Source: Anaeramoeba ignava (lineage: Eukaryota > Metamonada > Anaeramoebidae). Taken from it: a DNA stretch of 64,000 nucleotides. The first letter of the stretch is position 1. Every line of letters starts with the position of its first letter. A program made the position numbers and the translations under genes. Of the stretch, positions 1-10,077 are shown in pieces. The stretch is taken from positions 141,501 through 205,500 of the forward strand of contig JAPDFW010000055.1 of NCBI GenBank assembly GCA_028826165.1, given 5' to 3'. Under the pieces are notes generated by a model. The model ran no database searches. It saw only the letters and a program-made list of their open reading frames with translations, and was not told the DNA's origin.

Positions 1-80
1 AGTTTTAATAATTCTTTATCAGTTGGTTTTTTTGGTAATTTTTTTACTTCTTCAGCTGCTGTTTTAAATTGTTCTTCCAT
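1..80 (-). CDS. Acyl-CoA-binding protein, N-terminal part (cut by window edge)
   Basis: Read on the minus strand from an ATG at 80-78, this gives 26 residues with the ACBP N-terminal pattern: FKTAAEEVKKLPKKPTDKEL. The AAEEV.KL..KPTD.ELL signature is typical of small ACBPs, which bind long-chain acyl-CoA esters in the cytosol. The rest, including the YxxxKQAT.GD region, lies beyond the window start, so length and introns are unknown. A run of TTTTTCAT-type promoter repeats lies directly upstream (94-139). Confidence 0.75.
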   Translation of the reverse strand, partial: MEEQFKTAAEEVKKLPKKPTDKELLK

Positions 81-93
81 TTGAATTGTTTTA

Positions 94-139
94 AAATGAA
101 AAATGAAAAATGAAAAATGAAAAATGAAAAATGAAAAAT
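94..139 (-). promoter_or_regulatory. CATTTTT repeat promoter element of the ACBP gene
   Basis: About seven copies of AAAATG(A) on the plus strand read as repeated CATTTTT on the sense strand of the ACBP gene, 14 bases upstream of its ATG. The same directional element precedes most genes in the window. Function is inferred from position and recurrence only. Confidence 0.5.
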
Positions 140-186
140 AAAAAAAGAAAAAAGAATAAATAAAGAATTAAAAATTAAATTAAATT

Positions 187-306
187 GGATTCGGCCATAT
201 CCAATCAAATACTCCAGGACACATTCCGAACCCTGAAGATAAATGATTGAGAGCTAAGTGAGTTAGTTGGATGGGGAACCGCCAGCGAAAACTTAGTGTT
301 GAATCC
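187..306 (+). rRNA. 5S ribosomal RNA, copy 1
   Basis: A 120-nt 5S rRNA. The first six bases GGATTC pair with the last six GAATCC as helix I. Conserved 5S blocks are present: TCGGCCATA near the 5' end, GAGAGCTAAGTGAG in the internal promoter (A-box) region, and TTGGATGGGGAACCGCC near loop E and helix IV. A T-run directly follows, as expected for a Pol III terminator. An almost identical copy recurs at 4169 and 8125, linked to receptor genes rather than to a large rDNA unit. Confidence 0.95.
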
Positions 307-319
307 TTTTTTTTTTTTG
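307..319 (+). terminator. Pol III oligo-T terminator of 5S copy 1
   Basis: An uninterrupted run of Ts begins on the base after the mature 5S 3' end. Equivalent runs follow copies 2 (from 4289) and 3 (from 8245). Confidence 0.75.
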
Positions 320-445
320 ATTTATTTTTTTATTCCACTTTTTTATTTTTATTTTATTCCACTTTTATTTTTATTTTTTATTCCACTTTTTTATTTTTAT
401 TTTTATTTATTTTTTATTTTATTTTTATTTGATTTATCTTCTTTT
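320..445. repeat. T-rich spacer with repeated ATTCCACTTTT element
   Basis: Spacer downstream of 5S copy 1 with three copies of TATTCCACTTTT at about 334-392 in poly-T sequence. The same element follows the other two 5S copies (about 4312 and 4340; about 8270 and 8290). No open frame seen. Confidence 0.5.
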
Positions 446-449
446 TAAA

Positions 450-825
450 AATAAAAACATTTCTCAATATAATTTACTTCTCATTATTATTATTAATTTT
501 GGAAATTTATATTGTTTTTTCTTTTCTTTAAATTATAAAATCTTTTTCATTTTCATTTTCATTTTCATTTAAATAAATTCTTTTCATTTTTTTATTTAAA
601 TTTATAATTTCTTTAATTTCAAAATATAATTTTGGATTTATTATTCTGTTTGAATAAATAATTTTCAAATATTTGATTTTTATTTTGAATTTGAATTTGA
701 TTTAATCAATATTTTAATATTAATTTATTATGAAATTTAATTATTTCTTCATTTTCTTGTTTTAAATGAAATAATATTACAAAATTCTTTTTATTTTAAA
801 ATAATTTAATCAAATTAAATCAAAA
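450..825 (-). pseudogene. Decayed BTB-domain relic (RCC1-BTB family), unit 1
   Basis: Base by base this stretch resembles the C-terminal BTB part of the RCC1-BTB genes, for example 24660-25060. It shares blocks around the codons for RSELYRGMF, the ENEN repeat, YSNRIINPKL and HKLILKYRL, in the same order and on the same strand. It carries many indels, stops and an internal deletion, so no frame survives. It lies between the 5S gene and the receptor gene and recurs in unit 2, so it predates the unit duplication. Confidence 0.7.
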
Positions 826-972
826 TCAAAAAAGAAAAAGAAGAATTGAATTGAATTGAATTGAATTGAATTGAATTGAAAATTTATTTTTGTTTTTGAA
901 ATGATTTTATTATTTTTGTTTTTGTTTTTGAATTTTTGGAAAAAGAAAAGAGAAAGAAAAAAGAAATTGGAA

Positions 973-3700
973 TTAAAGATCTAAATCAGTATGAAGTTCT
1001 TTTTCTTTAATAATTTGTTTAATAATTTGATGTTTTCTTTTTTTCTTTTTGAATAAAATAATTCCAATAATTATCATTAAAATAACAATAATTGGAATAA
1101 TTATTCCAATAGTTATTGTTGTTGTTTTTGTTGAATTATCAGTTTTTTGACATGGTTCACATGGTTCATAAGGAGATAATGTTGTAATTGATGTTGTTGA
1201 ATTAATTCCTGAATATTCATTATTTGAACAATTTAAATCAGATGATGAATAAACTGAAATTTCATAATATTCTTCTCCTTGTAATCCTGAAGTAATTGAA
1301 TAATGAGGAATGAAATTTGTTAAACAAATTGATGTTGAATTATAAGTAAATGAATATCCTTTTAATCCATTTGATAAAATTAATGAGTTCCAAGTACAAA
1401 CAAATCCATTAATTAATGATATGCAATTTAATGAAGTAATATTTCCTAATTTAGCTTTTGTTGAAATAATTGAACTAGGTAATCCTAAATATGGTGTTTC
1501 ACAATTTAAATCAATACATCCTCGAATTGAAATATTATATTCAACATTTCCTGATATTCCACTTATTATTCCAATTATTTCATTTCCACTTAAATCAAGA
1601 GATGTGAATTTTTGCCAATTTGTTTCATTATCAAGTGAAATTGAATAATTTTTTGCATTTGTTAATTTTGTGAAATTAAATTCAATTTCTTCAATTTTGG
1701 AAATTGTTTCATAAATTATTGGAGATGTTAAATTATCAGTTTTAATTGAAATTGATGAAATATATCCACATTTATCATTTGAATTACATGATGATATATT
1801 GATTTGATATTCTTGATTTGGGAATTGAGCTGTAAATTGTTGATTTGATGAAGTTGGTTGATAATTTCCTGAATCATTTTGATAAATTGATTGATAAGTA
1901 AAATTATAATAAAATGGAATTGAACAATTAATTGGTTGATTCCAAGTGCAATTAATATCAACTAAATTTGAAATTGAACATGAAATATTTGTAATTTCTC
2001 CAAATATTAATGAAATTGATGATTCAACAATTTCTCCTTTATCATCTACTTCACATTCTTGTGTTCTACATCCACAAATTGAAATATTATAATAATTTTC
2101 ACATTCAAAATTATTCCAAAGATAATCAAGTGAAGAATTATCAACTGAAATGAAAGATATTAAATCAGGTTGAGATTGAATGAGATAAGAAAGATTATAA
2201 TGATTAAGATGAGCAATTCCTTCATTGATCTGTACATTTGGATAATTCCAAGTAACATTAATTGAATAATTTGAAGGATTTGATAAATGAAAATCTTTTA
2301 CAGAATCAATTTTTGTTGTTAAATTAATGAAAGAAGAAGATTCACCACATTTCATTGATTCTAAATCACAAGATTTGATTTGAATTGAATAATATTCATT
2401 TCCAGTAATATTATCATAAAATGAAGAATTGAATAATTGATAATAAACATTTTCATCTTCAAGAATTGGAGAATCAATATCAATCCAATCATATCCATAA
2501 TTAATTTGATATTTCAAAGTTCTGAAAAATTCAATTTTATCCCAATAACAATCAAATGATGAAAATAAAGATGAACAATTAAGAATATTAACTTGAGGAA
2601 TTAAATTAGCTTCATAAACAAATGCTTGATTTGCATTTGGAGCTCCAATAGCAGTAAAATTCTCATAAATTGAAACAGAAAATCCAAAATTTGAAGCTGA
2701 TTTACTCAAAATTTGTTCTTGATTCCAATTTGTTCCATTATATCTGTAAATAAATACTTGATTTGCACCATAAGTTCCAATAACAATAACATCTTCATAA
2801 ATTGAAACACTCCGTCCAAAATTTGAAACTGAAGGTTCATTCAAAATTTGTTCTTGATTAAAATTTGTTCCATTATATCTGTAAATAAATACTTGTTTTG
2901 CACCATAAGCTCCAATAACAATAACATCTTCATAAATTGAAACTCAAAATTTGTTCTTGAATCCAAATTGCTCCATTATATCTGTAAATAAATGCTTGTT
3001 TTGAACCATAAGCACCAATAACAATAACATCTTCATAAATTGAAACAGAATATCCAAAATATGAAGCTGATTCAATCAAAATTTGTTCTTGATTCCAATT
3101 TGCTCCATTATATCTGTAAATAAATACTTGTTTTGCATTATTAGTACCAATAACAATAACATCTTCATAAATTGAAACAGGAAATCCAAAATTTGAAACT
3201 GATTCACTCAAAATTTGTTCTTGAATACAAATTGCTCCATTATATCTGTAAATAAATGCTTGATTTACACCAGGAGCACCAATAACAATAACATCTTCAT
3301 AAATTGAAACAGAATATCCAAAATATGTAGCTGATTCAATCAAAATTTGTTCAAGATCAAAATTTGTTCCATTATATCTGTAAATAAATGCTTGTTTTGC
3401 ATAAGGAGATCCAATAACAAGAACATCTTCATAAATTGAAACACTAACTCCAAAATATGAAGCTGCTGGACCTGAAAATTGATCTAATAAATTCCAAATC
3501 CAAGCTTCATTTGGAGTAGAATAATATCTTGTTGTTTCTGTTAATAATCTTGTTGTTTCTAATTCTTGAATTATTGATGATGGAATTATTGATGATGAAA
3601 TTGATTTTTGGTTATTTTGATTTGATTGAATTAAGAAAATATTGATAATTAAGAAAAAGGAAAAGGAAAAGGAAAAGAAAAGGAATTGATTTGATTTCAT
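973..3700 (-). pseudogene. FG-GAP / fibronectin-like membrane receptor, copy 1 (frame broken)
   Basis: A type I membrane protein of about 900 residues when the break is bridged. The start at 3700 gives a hydrophobic signal peptide. Tandem FG-GAP-like blades follow, about 43 residues each, with the pattern FG.SVSIYEDVIVIG and then QAFIYRYNG (integrin-alpha-like beta-propeller). Next come Cys-paired fibronectin/cytokine-receptor-like modules with many N-glycosylation sites, a transmembrane segment (IGIIIPIIVILMIIIGIILF) and a short basic tail ending LHTDLDL. Near 2942 a deletion of about 29 nt within one blade shifts the frame: the upstream frame stops at 2930 and the downstream frame runs 2844-973. 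It may be a recent pseudogene or a misassembly between near-identical blades. Ligand unknown; adhesion or surface recognition is inferred. Confidence 0.75.
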
Positions 3701-4168
3701 TTTTGTTTTGTTTTGTTTTTTTTGGATTGTTTTTTTTGCTATTTTTTATTTAATTAAGAAAAATAAATAATAAATAAAATAAGTTTATTTTATGTTTTTA
3801 TTTTTTTTTTTTTTTGTTTATTTTATGTTTATTTTATGTTTTTTATTTTGTTTATTTTATGTTTATTTTATGTTTTTGTTTTTTTGTGTTTTTTTTTTTT
3901 TATTAAAAAAATTATTTTTGCTTTTTCTTACTTTTTGTTGAGAGAAAGAAAAAGAAAGAAAAATGAAAAAGAAAAAAAATGAATTACTTTTTTTATTTGT
4001 AATTAAATATTTATTTAAATTAATTAATAAAAATAAATAAAATAAATAAAGAATTAAAAAAATAATTTAAATTGGATTAAATTAAATTAGATCTTATTTA
4101 TTTAAAAATAATTAAAATAAAATAAAAAGAAAAAAGAATAAATAAAGAATTAAAAATTAAATTAAATT
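3701..4168 (-). promoter_or_regulatory. Upstream region of receptor copy 1 and 5' flank of 5S copy 2
   Basis: No gene seen. TTTATG/TTTTATG repeats lie at 3780-3900. AAAAATGAAAAAG at 3960-3980 (sense CATTTTT) is a possible receptor promoter. At 4040-4078 the 5S 5' flank, including the first six 5S bases, appears once in truncated form, and again in full at 4135-4174. Confidence 0.4.
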
Positions 4169-4288
4169 GGATTCGGCCATATCCAATCAAATACTCCAGG
4201 ACACATTCCGAACCCTGAAGATAAATGATTGAGAGCTAAGTGAGTTAGTTGGATGGGGAACCGCCAGCGAAAACTTAGTGTTGAATCC
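4169..4288 (+). rRNA. 5S ribosomal RNA, copy 2
   Basis: A 120-nt copy, identical by eye to copy 1 from GGATTC to GAATCC, followed by a T-run. The same conserved 5S blocks are present. Confidence 0.95.
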
Positions 4289-4387
4289 TTTTTTTTTTGA
4301 TTTATTTTTTTATTCCACTTTTTTATTTTTTATTTTTTTATTCCACTTTTTTCTTTTTATTTTTATTTAATTTATCTTCTTTTTAAA

Positions 4388-4736
4388 GATAAAAACATTC
4401 CTCAATATAATTTACTTCTCATTATTAATATTAATTTAGGAAATTTATATTGTTTTTTCTTTTCTTTAAATTATAAAATCTTTTTTATTTTCATTTTCAT
4501 TTTCATTTTCATTTTTTTATTTAAATTTATAATTTATTTAATTTCAAAATATAATTTTGGATTTATTATTCTGTTTGAATAAATCATTTCAAATATTTGA
4601 TTTTGAATTTGATTTAATCAATATTTTAATATTAATTTATTATGAAATTTAATTATTTCTTTATTTTCTTGTTTTAAATGAAATATTATTACAAAATTCT
4701 TTTTATTTTAAAATAATTTAATCAAATTAAATCAAA
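4388..4736 (-). pseudogene. Decayed BTB-domain relic, unit 2
   Basis: The counterpart of the relic at 450-825. The start (GATAAAAACATTCCTC) is closer to the living RCC1-BTB genes than unit 1 is. A segment around the ENEN repeat is shorter than in unit 1. No open frame. It ends in AT-rich sequence before the GAATT repeats that precede the receptor 3' end. Confidence 0.7.
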
Positions 4737-4915
4737 TAAAAAAAGGAGAATTGAATTGAATTAAGAATTGAATTGAATTGAATTGAATTGAATCAAAATG
4801 AATTGAAAATGTTATTTTTTTATTATTTTTTTTTTGTTTTTGAATTTTTGGAAAAAGAAAAGAAAAGAAAAGAAAAGAGAAATTGGAATTTGGAAATGAA
4901 ATTGGGAAATTGGAA

Positions 4916-7672
4916 TTAAAGATCTAAATCAGTATGAAGTTCTTTTTCTTTAATAATTTGTTTAACAATTTGATGTTTTCTTTTTTTCTTTTTGAATAAA
5001 ATAATTCCAATAATGATTATTGAAATAACAATAATTGGAATAATTATTCCAATAGTTATTGTTGTTGTTTTTGTTGAATTATCAGTTTTTTGACATGGTT
5101 CACATGGTTCATAAGGAGATAATGTTGTAATTGATGTTGTTGAATTAATTCCTGAATATTCATTAAATGAACAATTTAAATCAGATGATTGAATAAACTG
5201 AAATTTCATAATATTCTTCTCCTTTTAATCCTGAAGTAATTGAATAATAAGGTGCTAGTAAATTTGTTAAACAAACTGATGTCGAATTATAAGTAAATGA
5301 ATATCCTTTTAATCCATTTGATAAAATTAATGGATTCCAAGTACAAACAAATCCATTAATTAATGAATTACAATTTAATGAAGAAATATTTCCTAATTTA
5401 GCTTTTGTTGAAATAATTGAACTAGGTAATCCTAAATATGGTGTTTCACAATTTAAATCAATACATCCTCGAATTGAAATATTATATTCAACATTTCCTG
5501 ATATTCCACTTATTATTCCAATTATTTCATTTTCACTTAAATCAAGAGATGTGAATTTTTGCCAATTTGTTTTATTATCAAGTGAAATTGAATAATTTTT
5601 TGCATTTATTAATTTTGTGAAATTAAATTCAATTTCTTCAATTTTGGAAATTGTTTCATAAATTATTGGAGATGATAAATTATCAGTTTTAATTGAAATT
5701 GATGAAATATATCCACATTTATCATTTGAATTACATGATGATATATTGATTTGATATTCTTGATTTGGGAATTGAGCTGTAAATTGTTGATTTGATGAAG
5801 TTGGTTGATAATTTCCTGAATCATTTTGATAAATTGATTGATAAGTAAAATTATAATAAAATGGAATTGAACAATTAATTGATTGATTCCAAGTGCAATT
5901 AATATCAACTAAATTTGAAATTGAACATGAAATATTTGTAATTTCTCCAAATATTAATGAAATTGATGATTCAACAATTTCTCCTTTATCATCTACTTCA
6001 CATTCTTGTGTTCTACATCCACAAATTGAAATATTATAATCATTTTCACATTCAAAATTATTCCAAAGATAATAAAGTGAAGAATTATCAACTGAAATGA
6101 AAGATATTAAATCAGGTTGAGATTGATTAAGATAAGAAAGATTATAATGATTAAGATGAGCAATTCCTTCATTGATCTGTACATTTGGATAATTCCAAGT
6201 AACATTAATTGAATAATTTGAAGGATTTGATAATTGAAAATCTTTTACAGAATCAATTTTTGTTGTTAAATTAATAAAAGAAGAAGATTCACCACATTTC
6301 ATTGTTGCATTATCACAAGTTCTGATTTGAATTGAATAATATTCATTTCCAGTAATATTATCATAAAATGAAGAATTAAATAATTGATAATAAACATTCT
6401 CATCTTCAAGAATTGAAGAATCAATATCAATCCAATCATATCCATAATTAATTTGATATTTCAAAGTTGAAGGAAATTCAATTTTATTCCAATAACAATC
6501 AAATGATGAAAATAAAGATGAACAATTAAGAATATTAACTTGAGGAATTAAATTAGCTTCATAAACAAATGCTTGATTTGCAAGAGGAGCTCCAATAGCA
6601 GTAAAATTCTCATAAATTGAAACAGAAAATCCAAAATATGAATATGAAAGTCCATTCAAATTTTGTTCTTTATTCCAATTTGTTCCATTATATCTGTAAA
6701 TAAATACTTGATTTGCATAATAAGCACCAATAACAATAACATCTTCATAAATTGAAACAGAAAATCCAAAATATGTAGCTGATTCACTCAAAATTTGTTC
6801 TTGATTCCAATTTGTTCCATTATATCTGTAAATAAATGCTTGATTTGCAAAATTAGTTCCAATAACAATAACATCTTCATAAATTGAAACAGAATATCCA
6901 AAATATGAAGCTGAAGGTTCACTCAAAATTTGTTCTTGAATCCAATTTGTTCCATTATATCTGTAAATAAATGCTTGTTTTGCACCATAAGCACCAATAA
7001 CAATAACATCTTCATAAATTGAAACAGAATATCCAAAATATGAAGCTGATTCACTCAAAATTTGTTCTTGATTCCAATTTGTTCCATTATATCTGTAAAT
7101 AAATGCTTGTTTTGCATTATTAGCACCAATAACAATAACATCTTCATAAACTGAAACACTAACTCCAAAAAATGTGAAGCTGAAGGTTCACTCAAAATTT
7201 GTTCTTTATTACAATCAGTTCCATTATATCTGTAAATAAATGCTTGATTTGCACCATAAGTTCCAATAACAATAACATCTTCATAAATTGAAACAGAATA
7301 TCCAAAATATGAAACTGATTCAATCAAAATTTGTTCTTGATTCCAATTTGTTCCATTATATCTGTAAATAAATGCTTGTTTTGCAGTATAAGTTCCAATA
7401 ACAATAACATCTTCATAAATTGAAACACTCCATCCAAACCATCCTGAACCTGAAAATTGATCTAATAAATTCCAAATCCAAGCTTCATCTGGAGTAGAAT
7501 AATATCTTGTTGTTTCTGTTAATAATCTTGTTGTTTCTATTTCTTGAATTATTGATGATGGAATTATTGATGATGAAATTGATTTTTGATTATTTTGATT
7601 TGATTGAATTAAGAAAATATTGATAATTAAGAAAAAGAAAAAGGAAAAGAAAAAGAATTGATTTGATTTCAT
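4916..7672 (-). pseudogene. FG-GAP / fibronectin-like membrane receptor, copy 2 (two frameshifts)
   Basis: Paralogue of the gene at 973-3700 with the same layout: signal peptide, FG-GAP-like blades, Cys-paired fibronectin-like modules, one membrane helix and the same tail ending HTDLDL. It keeps more consecutive blades. Two breaks separate three open segments. In a homopolymer at 7167-7172 a blade reads SHF and then leaves frame (6 bases where 4 fit). Near 5190 one extra base follows the VYS residues. Copy 1 is intact at both sites, so the breaks are independent. They could be real decay or consensus errors in near-identical repeats. The downstream frames have kept their coding character, so any loss is recent. 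Confidence 0.75.
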
Positions 7673-8124
7673 TTTTGTTTTGTTTTGTTTTTTTTGGATT
7701 GTTTTTTTTGCTATTTTTTATTTAATTAAGAAAAATAAATAATAAATAAAATAAGTTTATTTTGTGTTTTTGTGTTTTTATTTTGTTTTTTTGTGTGTTT
7801 TATTTTATGTTTATTTTATGTTTATTTTATGTTTATTTTATGTTTTTTTTGTTTTTTATTTTGTAAAAAATTATTTTTGCTTTTTTTTTTCTTACTTTTT
7901 TTTGTTGAAGAAAGAAAAAAGAATGAAAAAAAAAAATGAATTACTTTTTTTATTTGTAATTAAATATTTATTTAAATTAATTAATAAAAATAAATAAAAT
8001 AAAAAAAGAATTAAAAAAATAATTTAAATTGGATTAAATTAAATTAGATCTTATTTATTTAAAAATAATTAAAATAAATAAAAGAAAAAAAGAATAAATA
8101 AAGAATTAAAAATTAAATTAAATT
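7673..8124 (-). promoter_or_regulatory. Upstream region of receptor copy 2 and 5' flank of 5S copy 3
   Basis: No gene seen. It parallels 3701-4168: TTTTATG-type repeats at 7760-7860, AAAAAATGAA near 7922-7940 (sense TTCATTTTTT), then the doubled 5S 5' flank at about 8000-8035 and 8092-8130. Confidence 0.4.
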
Positions 8125-8244
8125 GGATTCGGCCATATCCAATCAAATACTCCAGGACACATTCCGAACCCTGAAGATAAATGATTGAGAGCTAAGTGAG
8201 TTAGTTGGATGGGGAACCGCCAGCGAAAACTTAGTGTTGAATCC
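8125..8244 (+). rRNA. 5S ribosomal RNA, copy 3
   Basis: The third 120-nt 5S gene, same by eye as copies 1 and 2, with a T-run directly after it. No receptor or BTB relic follows this copy; the unit is cut short by a simple-sequence array. Confidence 0.95.
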
Positions 8245-8299
8245 TTTTTTTTTTTGATTTATTTTTTTATTCCACTTTTTTCTTATTTTTATTCCACTT

Positions 8300-9955
8300 T
8301 TATTTTTTTTTTTTATTTAATTTGATTTGATTTAATTTAATTTAATTTGATTTTAATTTTATTTAATTTAATTTGATTTGATTTAATTTAATTTAATTTG
8401 ATTTAATTTGATTTAATTTAATTTGATTTGATTTGATTTAATTTAATTTGATTTAATTTAATTTAATTTGATTTAATTTAATTTAATTTGATTTAATTTA
8501 ATTTAATTTAATTTAATTTAATTTAATTTAATTTGATTTAATTTGATTTGATTTAATTTAATTTAATTTAATTTGATTTAATTTGATTTAATTTGATTTG
8601 ATTTGATTTGAATTTGATTTAATTTAATTTAATTTAATTTAATTTAATTTAATTTAATTTAATTTAATTTAATTTAATTTAATTTAATTTAATTTGATTT
8701 AATTTAATTTAATTTATTTAATTTAATTTAATTTAATTTAATTTAATTTAATTTAATTTAATTTAATTTAATTTGATTTAATTTAATTTAATTTGATTTA
8801 ATTTAATTTAATTTAATTTAATTTAATTTAATTTAATTTAATTTAATTTAATTTAATTTAATTTGATTTAATTTGATTTGATTTGATTTAATTTAATTTA
8901 ATTTGATTTAATTTGATTTAATTTGATTTGATTTAATTTGATTTAATTTGATTTGATTTGATTTAATTTGATTTAATTTGATTTGATTTAATTTAATTTG
9001 ATTTGATTTAATTTAATTTAATTTAATTTGATTTAATTTAATTTAATTTAATTTGATTTAATTTGATTTAATTTGATTTAATTTAATTTAATTTAATTTA
9101 ATTTAATTTAATTTAATTTTATTTTTGATTTAATTTAATTTGATTTGATTTAATTTAATTTAATTTAATTTTAATTTGATTTGATTTAATTTGATTTAAT
9201 TTGATTTAATTTAATTTAATTTGATTTAATTTTTTATTTTTTAATTTAATTTTTAATTTTAATTTAATTTGATTTAATTTAATTTGATTTGATTTGATTT
9301 AATTTAATTTAATTTGATTTAATTTAATTTGATTTGATTTGATTTAATTTGATTTAATTTAATTTAATTTGATTTGATTTAATTTGATTTAATTTGATTT
9401 AATTTAATTTGATTTAATTTGATTTAATTTAATTTAATTTGATTTAATTTAATTTGATTTAATTTAATTTAATTTAATTTGATTTAATTTGATTTAATTT
9501 AATTTGATTTAATTTGATTTAATTTAATTTGATTTAATTTGATTTAATTTGATTTAATTTGATTTGATTTAATTTAATTTAATTTGATTTAATTTGATTT
9601 GATTTAATTTAATTTGATTTAATTTGATTTAATTTGATTTAATTTGATTTAATTTGATTTAATTTAATTTAATTTGATTTGATTTAATTTAATTTAATTT
9701 GATTTGATTTAATTTGATTTGATTTGATTTAATTTAATTTAATTTGATTTAATTTAATTTAATTTGATTTGATTTAATTTAATTTGATTTAATTTGATTT
9801 AATTTAATTTGATTTGATTTAATTTGATTTAATTTGATTTAATTTGATTTAATTTGATTTAATTTTATTTAATTTGATTTAATTTGATTTAATTTGATTT
9901 AATTTGATTTAATTTAATTTGATTTAATTTAATTTAATTTGATTTGATTTTATTC
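8300..9955. repeat. Pentanucleotide array TTTAA/TTTGA, about 1.65 kb
   Basis: A nearly pure run of 5-bp units TTTRA, where the fourth base is A or G, with a few breaks (for example about 9117-9127 and 9228-9255). The third base and the Ts hardly vary. The flank to 10077 is AT-rich and holds no gene; it is the 3' flank of the HECT gene. Confidence 0.9.
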
Positions 9956-10077
9956 TTAATTTTATTATGTTTTATTTTGGATTAAAAGAAATATAAATAA
10001 ATCATTTTTCATTTCATTTCATTTTATTTGAGTTATTTTTTTGAAAAAATTATTTTATTTTTTTTTTTAATTTCTTG

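Larger units (their letters stand above)
187..8124. repeat. Two-unit tandem duplication: 5S gene + BTB relic + FG-GAP receptor
   Basis: The 5S genes start at 187, 4169 and 8125, so the units are 3982 and 3956 bp. Each unit holds, in order, a 5S gene (plus), T-rich spacer with ATTCCAC elements, a BTB relic (minus), the receptor (minus) and an AT-rich promoter region. Differences are scattered substitutions and small indels. The third unit consists only of the 5S gene and then passes into an ATTTA/ATTTG array. Confidence 0.9.
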
